Source: Agrilactobacillus fermenti (lineage in GTDB: Bacteria > Bacillota > Bacilli > Lactobacillales > Lactobacillaceae). From it: a stretch of DNA of 58,180 bases. The notes beneath the pieces were generated by a model, which saw only the letters and a list, made by a program, of their open reading frames with translations, did no database searches and was not told the DNA's origin. Position 1 is the first letter of the stretch, and every line of letters begins with the position of its first letter. The translations under genes and the position numbers were made by a program. The stretch is taken from NCBI RefSeq assembly GCF_021030645.1, contig NZ_JACGCJ010000018.1, positions 1 to 58,180 of the forward strand, written 5' to 3'. Below are positions 24,746 to 33,857 of the stretch, in pieces.

Positions 24746-27316
24746 GTGTTCAGCATTAAAATGAACAAGTATCCAATATACTCAATCCTACTTTTAGGAT
24801 TGATTCTAGTGAGTTGTTTTAACATTCGTATTCGCCACACTAAAGCGGCAGTTTATCAGTCTATTCTTAAATATCCAAATGCATCTTCAGACACCAATAC
24901 GCCAATACATGAAAAATATGCTTTTGCGCCCACACTGACAACAGAAACGCAAGTGACTGTTAGTAATATTATCGGCGCCACTTTAGATTCAATCGATGAC
25001 CAAAAAATCGTAACCCTAAAACCAACTGGCGATGGCACCGTCTCAGCCGATGTTTTATATACAAATATCGGGTTTGACGGCAATAATGAAGCCATTGACG
25101 CTAAGGTACATATCGATACCACTAAAACCAATGCTCAAGTGCAAATAAAGCCGATTGCTTTCATTCAAGCGACCAACAAAGACTCTTACAAAGGCCGGCC
25201 GACTGGTGCCGCAGACATTACCTTTGTCAAGCATGGCACCAATACGCCAGTAAACATGAGCGGCCATTTAACCTTTGCGGATGTGAATAGTGTTAAAGAA
25301 ATTAATTTCGACTTGTCTTTCTTTGACAAAGTCTATGTTGATCGCAATAGTGGCATTCAATACCAGGGCTCTGGCTCAACCATGAAAATGTCTGGTAAAA
25401 CGACTGCCACGGATGATGTGACTTCTCAGATGACAGGGGCCTTTACTGACAAATCTACGATCCACTATTCTTTCAAAGCGCTCACCTGGGGTAATGTGGG
25501 TGTTGGCTTTAATACTGGGTCTTTAGTGAGTATTGTAGTTCCGGCGCCACAAAAATTTTCTGCTTTAAGTACGGCGCGCCAAGAAACAGGACTAACGGCG
25601 CTAACAAATTATAATAAGCCTGTTTCAAGCGTCCAAGCGACCATTGATCAGCTGACCACGCCCTTAAACATGCCGGCACCAATTACTGATATTTATCAAA
25701 AGCAGCCCTTTTATACCATCAGACAAATAATCCCTTATGCTGCTAGGGGATTTATTAAGACTTATCAATTGAGTGATACAGTGTCACCTTATTTGAATTT
25801 TACAAAAGATGACATTCTGATCACTAATGATCAGAACGAGAATAAAAAGAATTGGTTCAATGTGTCGGTAGATAGTAATCATAAATTAACGATTGCAGCA
25901 ACTGATAAGGCTGTCAATGACCGGTCCTTCTATAATCAGAACTACACTTTCACGATCAATGCACAACTTGACAAAGCCCAAAAAGCAAGCTGGTATCCTT
26001 TATTAGATAGCAACGAAATGTTATCTCTACCAAATACAGCCTATGCTGCAATCACTACTTCACTAAATGGCACGACTACGGACCAGCCTAGAACTTCAAA
26101 TCCCGTAAATGCACTTTTTCTTGTGCCAGCCCCTAAAGTTACAATTCCAGAGACCACACTTCTCAATACAGGGGAAGCCCTGTCTATTAATGGTACTGTG
26201 TCCGATGCTGGCAGTGCAGCACTACAGTTCTTCTATACTGTGGATGGTGGTGCTGAAAAGCCGCTAAATCTCAATGGAACTAATAGTAATCGGATTGATA
26301 ATGCCACCATCAATCAACCAATCACCTGGCAAGCAACTTTAGCAAACCTTACAACAGATACTGACCACCAATTAGTGATTTACGCTAAAAACACCTTTGA
26401 CAATAGTTCCAATAAAATTAAGGTGACCCTTCAAAAGGGCATTCCCGCCCGAGCTTGGTTCCACTACTGGGACATCGACAGTGATCTTTCTGTTGACCCC
26501 AGCAAAGCAGATAGCAACAATCCGACCAGTGACTTATTTAAACTGAATTCAACGGGTTATACTAGTGGTCTCTTGGGAGCACATATCCAAGAGCATTTAC
26601 CAGCAGGTACCCCCACAATTGGTGATCAGCCAAGCGATAAAAATGCCCCTGCTCCAAAAATCCCCGGTTATCAGTACTTAGGCTACTATGTCTATCCGGG
26701 TGGTGATGCAAAAAGTATTTGGGTGCCTTACAATCCCGCTGATCCAACTAGCAGCGTATTTTCTGGAACCTACACCTATCAAGAAGCCATACGGCAACAA
26801 GCCATTGCCTTTATTTATCGCAAAACCAGTGCTGGACTCAGTGTCCAGATGAGTGATATTGAATTTGGAAATTACCGTGTGGCTGATAAACGGTCTGATT
26901 TTGCAAGCCGTAATGAAAATCACTTACAGATCATGGATACTAAGACCACAGATCCCAGCCAATTAGACGCCAACGCCACTGATACCCTTGATGATACCCT
27001 AGGTGCTTGGCGTGTGGATGTCATTTCTACCAACGATTTATATTTGCCTAATGATCCTAACACTGTCATTACTGGCGCTAGTCTTGAGTTTAAACAAGGG
27101 GTAACTCCAGCCAATTCAAAAGCTGCCGCGTACCCTATCAAATTAAAATTAAATGGTCAGGTTGCGACTACCATCGCTGAATCTTCAGGCTTTGGTAGTG
27201 CTGATATTGCCTGGACACCTGATATGATCCATCTACACATCCCCGAAGATGCCACAATTAAACCTGGTCGTTACCGTACCGATCTTAATTGGTCTGTCTC
27301 TCGCAGTGTGGTATAA
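24746..27316 (+). CDS. Large secreted WxL-type protein (about 856 aa)
   Basis: Wall protein with an N-terminal membrane/signal segment (YSILLLGLILVSCFNI), processing likely after TKAA. Residues about 470-570 are an Ig-like module (ETTLLNTGEALSINGTVSDA through KIKVTLQKG). A MucBP-like stretch follows (about 640-700). The end is a divergent WxL domain: it opens SVQMSDIEFGNYRV, motif one is GAWRVDVIS and motif two PGRYRTDLNWSVS. The start is set at GTG 24746, 7 bases after gaggtgag; GTG 24734 lies inside that site. It pairs in style with the 899-aa protein, flanking the glycan cluster. Confidence 0.7.
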   Translation: MFSIKMNKYPIYSILLLGLILVSCFNIRIRHTKAAVYQSILKYPNASSDTNTPIHEKYAFAPTLTTETQVTVSNIIGATLDSIDDQKIVTLKPTGDGTVSADVLYTNIGFDGNNEAIDAKVHIDTTKTNAQVQIKPIAFIQATNKDSYKGRPTGAADITFVKHGTNTPVNMSGHLTFADVNSVKEINFDLSFFDKVYVDRNSGIQYQGSGSTMKMSGKTTATDDVTSQMTGAFTDKSTIHYSFKALTWGNVGVGFNTGSLVSIVVPAPQKFSALSTARQETGLTALTNYNKPVSSVQATIDQLTTPLNMPAPITDIYQKQPFYTIRQIIPYAARGFIKTYQLSDTVSPYLNFTKDDILITNDQNENKKNWFNVSVDSNHKLTIAATDKAVNDRSFYNQNYTFTINAQLDKAQKASWYPLLDSNEMLSLPNTAYAAITTSLNGTTTDQPRTSNPVNALFLVPAPKVTIPETTLLNTGEALSINGTVSDAGSAALQFFYTVDGGAEKPLNLNGTNSNRIDNATINQPITWQATLANLTTDTDHQLVIYAKNTFDNSSNKIKVTLQKGIPARAWFHYWDIDSDLSVDPSKADSNNPTSDLFKLNSTGYTSGLLGAHIQEHLPAGTPTIGDQPSDKNAPAPKIPGYQYLGYYVYPGGDAKSIWVPYNPADPTSSVFSGTYTYQEAIRQQAIAFIYRKTSAGLSVQMSDIEFGNYRVADKRSDFASRNENHLQIMDTKTTDPSQLDANATDTLDDTLGAWRVDVISTNDLYLPNDPNTVITGASLEFKQGVTPANSKAAAYPIKLKLNGQVATTIAESSGFGSADIAWTPDMIHLHIPEDATIKPGRYRTDLNWSVSRSVV

Positions 27317-27331
27317 AAATAAATCAAAACA

Positions 27332-27377
27332 AAACATCTCACACCTTATAGCTTTGAAAGGTATGGGATGTTTTTTT
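27332..27377. terminator. Terminator between WxL gene and alpha-galactosidase
   Basis: Arms of 16 bases (aaacatctcacacctt and aaggtatgggatgttt, two mismatches) followed by seven T. Usable by both convergent genes. Confidence 0.75.
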
Positions 27378-27380
27378 GAA

Positions 27381-29597
27381 TTATACACGTTTAAAGTATT
27401 TTACATGTGCTCTAAAATCACCTAATTGATCCGGTAAATTATACAAACCAACATGCATTAATTCATCGCCGCCAAAGATTTGGCCGGTGTCAGCTTCTTG
27501 GTAGTTGGCATCTGCTTGTAAGCCGGCTGCTTTGGTAATACTGATCATTGGTTGTGCTGAAGCTAGAATTCTAAAAACAAACAAGATAAATTCAGACTTA
27601 TCAGGACTAACAAATTCCCAGGCCGACTCATTGTGTTTAAACGGACTAGCCAAACGATAAAAAGTCCCATACTGCAGCAACTGTCGATGAGCTTTATAAA
27701 ATTGAATTTGCTGCTTAATAATTGCTTTTTCTTTTGGCGATAAATCATTCACATTCAATTCATAGCCCAAAACCCCAGACATGGCAACAGCACCGCGCAT
27801 TTGCAAACTCGTCAAACGATGATTCTGATGATTTGGTGAAGCAGATACATGAGCCGTAATACTCGAAGGTGGATAGGCTAATGTTGTTCCATACTGAATA
27901 CCAATGCGTTCTACAGGGTCTGTATTATCAGAAGTCCAGGATTGTGGGAAGTAGTACAAAATACCAGCATCAAAACGGCCACCACCACCGGAGCAGCCCT
28001 CAAACAGAATGTTAGGATAGCGTTTCGTCAAACGATCAGCTAAATCATAAACACCGAGAACATAACGATGTCCGACTTCACCCTGCTGTTTTGGTCCCAG
28101 AACCGTTGAATAGACTTCCGTCAAATTTCGATTCATATCCCATTTAATATAGTCAATAGGAACTTGATCCAACACCGCACACATCTGTGTGAAAATATTA
28201 TCCACAACTTCAGGGCACGAAAAATCCAAAACATATTGATCACGCGAAGGAGACATTTGCCGTCCAGGAATGTGCAGTACATACTCAGGGTGCTGGCGAT
28301 AAAGATCAGAATCGGTGGAAATCATTTCCGGTTCAAACCATAAACCAAACTTCAACCCCATTTGATGAACTTGTTCCGCTAGACCTTTCAAACCATGACT
28401 ATCTTTAAACTTTTGGTCATATTCATGCCAATCTCCTAAAGAGCGATCGTCACTATCACGTTTGCCAAACCAACCATCATCCAACACAAACATCTCAATA
28501 CCCAACGGTTGTGCTGCATCCAAAATCTGCTGGATTTTATGGGCATCAAAATTAAAATAAGTAGCCTCCCAATTGTTCAATACAATAGGTCTTGGGGCAT
28601 ACTGAAATTTCCCCCGTGCAACGCGCTCGCGTAACAAACTATGATAGGCTTGTGACATCCCATTTAAGCCATGACTTGAGTAAACCATGATCACTTCAGG
28701 TGTTTGAAAACTACGATTTGGCTTTAATTGCCATTCAAAGTTATTTTCATTGATACCAGCTAAAATTCGAGTTTGCCCTACAAAATCCTTATCTAACGTA
28801 AATTGGTGGTTTCCTGAATAGACAAGCTGGAAGCCGACAGCCGCTCCTGTATTTTCAGTTGTTTCAGGTCGAACCAATGCAATGAAGGGATTCATATGAT
28901 GTGAACTCGTCCCCCGACGACCGTTAAACTCGGTCACACCTTGAGGCAAGGTTTGTCGCTGAATCTGCCGTTCACGCATATGTGCCCCAGGCAAAGAAAT
29001 AGCTTGGATATTTTCTAATGGTATATCCATCTGCATGGAGGCAATTTTTTTAATACTTAACGTATCATTTCCGTGGTTGATGATTTTCACATTGCGCGTG
29101 ATCACTGGTCGATCTGCATAAATTGTATAAGTTAGCTCCAAATCTGCGTGTAAAACCTCGTCAGATAGCGTTACGATCAATGTTTTGGCTTCATCAGATT
29201 TTTTGACATAACTATGTGGCAGGTGCTCTAGATCCGGCTTGCCATCAATAATACGATAAGTCACGTAACGAAAGTCTGTTGCTAAAGCCCCATTAGGTGC
29301 TTCGATCACGATTGCTGGGGTCCGAAAATCACCCGTTTGATTGCCACTATATTCTTGAGGTAAAACATCTTTAGAAAAATCACGATGTGTCTTGTGCGGC
29401 TCCCCTGGCAGATTAGGCGAAAAGGCTCGATCTAAGCGTGGATAGCGCAATTCATTATGATAATCACGAATCTTATCGCCAAAATACAAATGACATAATA
29501 AATTGCCCTCTTCAACACTAAAGATATAAGAAATCGAATCATTAGCTAAATAAAATACCTTTGTTTTGGGATCAAATTTAATTTTTGCTTTTGTCAC
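27381..29597 (-). CDS. melA: GH36 alpha-galactosidase (738 aa)
   Basis: Hydrolyses alpha-1,6-galactosides such as melibiose and raffinose. The beta-sandwich N-terminal domain is followed by the (beta/alpha)8 barrel with LNNWEATYFNFD, EMFVLDDGWFG, the nucleophile Asp in YIKWDMNRN, and the acid/base Asp in SWTSDNTDPVERI after LFEGCSGGGGRFD. The length matches lactobacillal MelA. No signal peptide, so it is intracellular. The start is GTG 29597, 7 bases after GGAGG; the longer TTG start at 29612 lies before that site. No transporter or regulator for the sugar is next to it. Confidence 0.93.
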   Translation of the reverse strand: MTKAKIKFDPKTKVFYLANDSISYIFSVEEGNLLCHLYFGDKIRDYHNELRYPRLDRAFSPNLPGEPHKTHRDFSKDVLPQEYSGNQTGDFRTPAIVIEAPNGALATDFRYVTYRIIDGKPDLEHLPHSYVKKSDEAKTLIVTLSDEVLHADLELTYTIYADRPVITRNVKIINHGNDTLSIKKIASMQMDIPLENIQAISLPGAHMRERQIQRQTLPQGVTEFNGRRGTSSHHMNPFIALVRPETTENTGAAVGFQLVYSGNHQFTLDKDFVGQTRILAGINENNFEWQLKPNRSFQTPEVIMVYSSHGLNGMSQAYHSLLRERVARGKFQYAPRPIVLNNWEATYFNFDAHKIQQILDAAQPLGIEMFVLDDGWFGKRDSDDRSLGDWHEYDQKFKDSHGLKGLAEQVHQMGLKFGLWFEPEMISTDSDLYRQHPEYVLHIPGRQMSPSRDQYVLDFSCPEVVDNIFTQMCAVLDQVPIDYIKWDMNRNLTEVYSTVLGPKQQGEVGHRYVLGVYDLADRLTKRYPNILFEGCSGGGGRFDAGILYYFPQSWTSDNTDPVERIGIQYGTTLAYPPSSITAHVSASPNHQNHRLTSLQMRGAVAMSGVLGYELNVNDLSPKEKAIIKQQIQFYKAHRQLLQYGTFYRLASPFKHNESAWEFVSPDKSEFILFVFRILASAQPMISITKAAGLQADANYQEADTGQIFGGDELMHVGLYNLPDQLGDFRAHVKYFKRV

Positions 29598-29678
29598 AAA
29601 TGAAGCCTCCAAATCAAAAGTTGTCTATACTTGCAATGTACCACATTTTGATGGGAATGATTAGTGAAACATAAAAAA

Positions 29679-29716
29679 GGATAGTCAATACAAAATTATT
29701 ATTGTATCGACTATCC
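29679..29716 (-). terminator. Terminator of the SLAP protein gene
   Basis: Arms ggatagtcaatacaa and ttgtatcgactatcc (one mismatch) follow the SLAP gene stop in its reading direction. Confidence 0.7.
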
Positions 29717-29773
29717 CATTTATTTATAAACGCATATCAATATCGCAAGGATTTATTTAAGTTTCGAAAAAAC

Positions 29774-31498
29774 TTAAGCTGGGTAATAAGCACCGGCAGC
29801 AGCCATGATCCATTGAGAATCAGAGCCTAACTTCAATGCTTGTTTTCCGTTGATGTAAGTCAAGGCAAATACTTTATAAGCGCCAGTTGCGGAGATAGAA
29901 CCTGCTTGACCACCATTACGGTCATATAAAGGTGTGCCAGCATTAGCATAGAATGTACCATTCTTAGCTTCAACGGTATCCAAATCAGCAGCTTTAACCC
30001 ATTGATTGCTGCCTAAATCATAGGCAATAACATTACCGTTGTCATCTTTAGCAACACGGAAAGCAGCCCATTCATTAACAGAAGTTGCTAATTTACCAGT
30101 TGCATTCTTGCCTTCTGGTTCGCTATAAACTTTAGCAGCCTTGTAATTAGAGAATACGGCTGTACCAGCTGGTAAAGTAGAAGTCGTAGCTGATGAATTA
30201 TCTGAAGAAGTATCTAAGTCAGAGGCTTTAACCCATTGGTTGTCACCTAAGTCATAAGCCACAGCATTGCCGTCTTTATCTTTAGCAACACGGAAAGCAG
30301 CCCATTGGTTAAAGTCTGTGCTTAATTTACTACCAGAATCTTTCTTAGTTGTGGCATCACTATAAACAGTCGCAGCTTTATAGTTTGAATTCATAACTGT
30401 ATTAGCTGGTAATGCGGAGATCTTCAAATCACTTGTAGTGTTTTCTGTATCAGAAAGATCTGAAGCCTTAACCCATTGATTCTCACCTAATTTATAAGCG
30501 ATAGAATCGCCTTTAGCATTAACAGAAACGGCTAAAGCTTTCCAAGCATTATATTTTGTACTTAGGTATGAACCAGAAAGTTTTGTTGCTTTAGCATCAG
30601 TATATACAGGCAAAGACTTATAATCAGAATAAACAATAGTCCCTGGCAAGATATTAACCGTTACATCTTGGGCACCAGTATTAACATCGCCAGCCTTTAC
30701 AAATTGATTATCATCAATTTGATAAGCAACAACTTTGCCATCTTTATCTTTAACTAAGGCATTAACATTCTTTGATTCGCCTTTAGCAAGTTTAGTATTC
30801 GTTGGAATACTTGTACCTTTATTAGAATAGATTGTAGCACCATCATCAGTTTTAGCTGTGACAACGGCAGCATCAGATGGTACAGAGTTGTCAATTGTTA
30901 AATCAGCTGAATCAGCGTCATAATCTACAACAGCTGGGTCAACTTTACCAGTATCACCGTTGTAAGATACAACATAATTCTTAACATTACCCTTTGTGTC
31001 AACTTCAAAACCTTTTACAGAAAGGTTAGTGCCACTAGCAAAGTTTTTAGTACCACCATTGAATGCAACCGTAACTTGTTTATTAGTTTTAACATTGAAA
31101 GCTGTATCAGTTAAATAGATTGTTTTAACCGTATCACTAAAATCGTCTGTATCTACCCAACCTAGGCTAATTTGAATCCGTTTAACCTGCCCATTGTCAA
31201 AATAAACGTTTAACGGCGTTTGTTGGCTTCCTGAGTTGATAGTTGTGTTTGTATCTCTAGTTGTACCCGTAGCATCCGTATAAGGATTTTTACTATTCTT
31301 ACCAAAGACAAATTCATTCGCAGCAATAGTTGCCTTTTGATCAACAGCATAAGTTCCTCTAACTGTAACAGCCGCTTTAGCAACGCTTGTTTGCCCTGGC
31401 AATGCTACGGAAGATACTGCTGGCGCGGCAACTGGTGCGACAGCTAATAAAGCAGCTGCAGCAACGCCTAAATATTTCACTTTTGCAGTGTTTTTCAT
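29774..31498 (-). CDS. SLAP-domain surface protein with five SLAP repeats (574 aa)
   Basis: S-layer-like wall protein. The signal peptide (KYLGVAAAALLAVAPVAAPA) ends near residue 43. Residues 45-205 are a unique N-terminal domain. Then follow SLAP repeats of about 65 residues, at about 210-280, 285-350, 358-423, 430-495 and 505-574. Each ends in a -NQWVKA-DL- type motif (NQFVKAGDV, NQWVKASDL twice, NQWVKAADL), and the last ends QWIMAAAGAYYPA. SLAP (PF03217) domains bind wall polymers. The signal peptide is nearly that of the three SLAP proteins at 52-57 kb, but the body differs. Start ATG 31498 follows aggaggg. Confidence 0.87.
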   Translation of the reverse strand: MKNTAKVKYLGVAAAALLAVAPVAAPAVSSVALPGQTSVAKAAVTVRGTYAVDQKATIAANEFVFGKNSKNPYTDATGTTRDTNTTINSGSQQTPLNVYFDNGQVKRIQISLGWVDTDDFSDTVKTIYLTDTAFNVKTNKQVTVAFNGGTKNFASGTNLSVKGFEVDTKGNVKNYVVSYNGDTGKVDPAVVDYDADSADLTIDNSVPSDAAVVTAKTDDGATIYSNKGTSIPTNTKLAKGESKNVNALVKDKDGKVVAYQIDDNQFVKAGDVNTGAQDVTVNILPGTIVYSDYKSLPVYTDAKATKLSGSYLSTKYNAWKALAVSVNAKGDSIAYKLGENQWVKASDLSDTENTTSDLKISALPANTVMNSNYKAATVYSDATTKKDSGSKLSTDFNQWAAFRVAKDKDGNAVAYDLGDNQWVKASDLDTSSDNSSATTSTLPAGTAVFSNYKAAKVYSEPEGKNATGKLATSVNEWAAFRVAKDDNGNVIAYDLGSNQWVKAADLDTVEAKNGTFYANAGTPLYDRNGGQAGSISATGAYKVFALTYINGKQALKLGSDSQWIMAAAGAYYPA

Positions 31499-31740
31499 GA
31501 TTTTCCCTCCTAGATCTTAATGGTGAAATTACACCAAGTATATTGTATCAGTTATAACCTTAAAATTTCGTCTAGTTTTTCATTAAATGTTTTTTAAATA
31601 TTATGTTGGTAGACAACCTATATTTTTAACTTACACAAAAATAACAGTAACGAACACTTTTGTTAGATTGATTGCGGTGTGACAAGCAAAAGATTACCAT
31701 AACTTATAAACGCACGTACACACGTACATAAGGAGCAATC

Positions 31741-32559
31741 ATGGCAAGAATAAAAAAAGGACTCACTAATTTCGACCTAAAAATAATTGGTATTGTTTTA
31801 ATGCTTGTAGACCATATCCATGAAGAACTAGGTCCCTTAGGTATTCCCACCTGGTTTGATATGCTTGGCCGCGTCGTTGCGCCGATATTTATTTTTCTCA
31901 GCGTTGAAGGCTTCACGCATACGCATAATAAATTCAAATACATGCAGCGCTTACTCATTGGCTTTTGGATCATGAGTTTTGGCAGCTTTATCATTCAAAA
32001 AAGTTTTCCCGTAGATGGCGGTCGTTTCGCACTTGTCAATAATATCTTCGCCACACTCTTGCTAGGAGTTGTTTCGATGTACGCCATCGAACACATCAGC
32101 CAAGGGTATCAACGCAAAGATTCGCGACAACTATGGCGTGGTATTAGCATCCTACTTGCTGAGATTCTTGTCAGTAGCGCTGTTTTGATACTCATGACGA
32201 TCGGCTCTGAATCCATCCAACTCTTCTCGGCCATCACGACCATGGTTATCCCAAATATCTTTATCACGGAAGGCGGCATACTCTATGTCATATTAGCAGT
32301 GATGCTCTACCTTTTTAGAAACCATCGCAATTTCCAAATCGCCAGCCTAGCCCTCATTGCTTTCTTAAGTACCGACTTCAATTTCACCAACCTATTGACT
32401 AGCAATTATAATTGGATGCTGGTCTTTGCTGCCATTCCAATTTGGTTTTACAATGGGCAAAAAGGCCACAGCAGTAAATACTTCTTTTACATCTTTTACC
32501 CGGCTCATATCTGGCTCCTTTATTTGATTGCTTACAGCCTAAACTTAAAGGGATTCTAG
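31741..32559 (+). CDS. TraX-family membrane protein (272 aa)
   Basis: About eight membrane helices. The start LTNFDLKIIGIVLMLVDHIHE and then WFDMLGRVVAPIFIFLSVEGF are typical for the TraX family (PF05857), named from F-pilin acetylase. Chromosomal Gram-positive members have unknown acetyl- or acyl-acceptors. ATG 31741 follows aaggag. It lies between a SLAP protein and a muramidase, so the target may be a surface polymer (inference). Confidence 0.85.
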   Translation: MARIKKGLTNFDLKIIGIVLMLVDHIHEELGPLGIPTWFDMLGRVVAPIFIFLSVEGFTHTHNKFKYMQRLLIGFWIMSFGSFIIQKSFPVDGGRFALVNNIFATLLLGVVSMYAIEHISQGYQRKDSRQLWRGISILLAEILVSSAVLILMTIGSESIQLFSAITTMVIPNIFITEGGILYVILAVMLYLFRNHRNFQIASLALIAFLSTDFNFTNLLTSNYNWMLVFAAIPIWFYNGQKGHSSKYFFYIFYPAHIWLLYLIAYSLNLKGF

Positions 32560-32657
32560 GCGGTTCACTGTATCTTGATGATCATTATCATTAATCTAAG
32601 TACCTTAGAACAACTAGATTAACACGCACTTTTTCTTGCTTATTTATGATGCGCATT

Positions 32658-32702
32658 AAAAAAGCACCCAGAAACCGGTGATAAGGTTCTGAGTGCTTTT
32701 TT
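32658..32702. terminator. Terminator between traX-like gene and muramidase
   Basis: Hairpin aaaaaagcaccca-gaaacc / ggttctgagtgctttttt with short loop, between convergent genes. Confidence 0.8.
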
Positions 32703-32705
32703 AAT

Positions 32706-32740
32706 ATGCTCGGCCGCTGACCGCTTTTTGTCGCACTCTG
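32706..32740 (-). repeat. Dispersed repeat, partial copy
   Basis: tgctcggccgctgaccgctt then ttgtcgcactctg matches 11568-11599 (gctcggtcgctgatcgcctt, tgtcacactctg) nearly base for base, directly after a terminator. Confidence 0.5.
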
Positions 32741-32745
32741 CTATG

Positions 32746-33753
32746 CTACATCTGCGTCATGCTACTACCCGGAACCCACTGATTGGCACCTAGGTTGTAC
32801 CAAGTTTCACCATTGATCGACACGGTTTGGAAGTAACGCCAATCAGTCCCTTGGGCAAGGACACGACCATTTGCGGTTCCAGCCGCCCCCATATGGATTG
32901 CTGCACCGGCGCCATTATTAACACGTACGACACCGGAATTATTTTGAATTTGACCATTAACACTGACGAATTGACCACTTACCCATTGATCTTTACCAAC
33001 TTCATACCAAACTTCGGAATTAAATAGTTTAACGACACGGCCATATTTCCATTGCGTGCCATAACCCAACCAATCCCCGTTAGAATTTCGTTGCCCAGCA
33101 TATTTATCATACGTTGGTGTACCGCTAGTCTTAATCGTGACAACACCAGATTCAGCTGAAACTTGAGGATCATACTGCGTTAAATTATAGCGCTGGATCA
33201 AGCTGTTTAGCTTCGTGTTGTAATCAGGTGCCGTGGCATAGCGGCCTGTCAGCCACTTGGTCGCATCTTCATAACTATTCGTATTTTCGATCCAAGTCCC
33301 ACTATAATAATTAGCATCCCAAGAGACACCTTCTCGTAATTTAATGGCATTATCTTGAATAGAAGCCGTTAAATTAGGATATCTTTTAAAATTCTGCGTG
33401 ATAGTTTCATAATGATCATCCCGCCATTCTTGCGTCTGATAAGCTACTGATTGTCCATAATAAGAGCCCTTGATTCCGAAAATATTATAATTCGGTGCTT
33501 GCGCGAGCTTAGAATTACCATAACTTGATTCCAACATGGCTTGAGCAATCATGACCGATGGGTATAAGCCATATTGAGTAGCAACTTGTTGCGCCGTCGG
33601 TCCGATCTGTGTCAAAAAACTTTGGGCCGTATAAGCGGCTTGAGCTTTACTTGGTTCAGTTTGTAACAATGGTGCCACAGCCGCTGTAGCTGTCGTACCT
33701 ACAGCACCTGCAAGACTTAATGCAGCAACTTGTCTCATTATTTTTTTCTTCAT
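32746..33753 (-). CDS. Secreted GH73 glucosaminidase/muramidase with SLAP-like tail
   Basis: Wall hydrolase that cuts glycan strands. Signal peptide 1-39 (ends SKAQAA). The GH73 domain covers about 42-195: the catalytic Glu is in AQAMLESSYGNSKLA, followed by NYNIFGIKGSYYG and LTGRYATAPDYNTKL, which are classic. The C-terminal 125 residues hold two SH3/SLAP-like repeats ending KDQWVSGQFV and NQWVPGSSMT, for wall attachment. ATG 33753 follows agggg. Shares the wall-binding repeat type with the SLAP proteins here. Confidence 0.9.
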   Translation of the reverse strand: MKKKIMRQVAALSLAGAVGTTATAAVAPLLQTEPSKAQAAYTAQSFLTQIGPTAQQVATQYGLYPSVMIAQAMLESSYGNSKLAQAPNYNIFGIKGSYYGQSVAYQTQEWRDDHYETITQNFKRYPNLTASIQDNAIKLREGVSWDANYYSGTWIENTNSYEDATKWLTGRYATAPDYNTKLNSLIQRYNLTQYDPQVSAESGVVTIKTSGTPTYDKYAGQRNSNGDWLGYGTQWKYGRVVKLFNSEVWYEVGKDQWVSGQFVSVNGQIQNNSGVVRVNNGAGAAIHMGAAGTANGRVLAQGTDWRYFQTVSINGETWYNLGANQWVPGSSMTQM

Positions 33754-33857
33754 CAGTTTTCCCCTTAAATCATTTGGTCACTTATTTCTAAGGATACCAA
33801 CTTGAATCGTTCGGGACAAGCACTTCAAGTTGACTGTAAAGAAAATGAAACCTTAAC

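Noticed and set aside
31741-32559. TraX-like gene as evidence of a conjugative element
   Set aside because: TraX-family genes are common on Gram-positive chromosomes, and no transfer genes lie near it.
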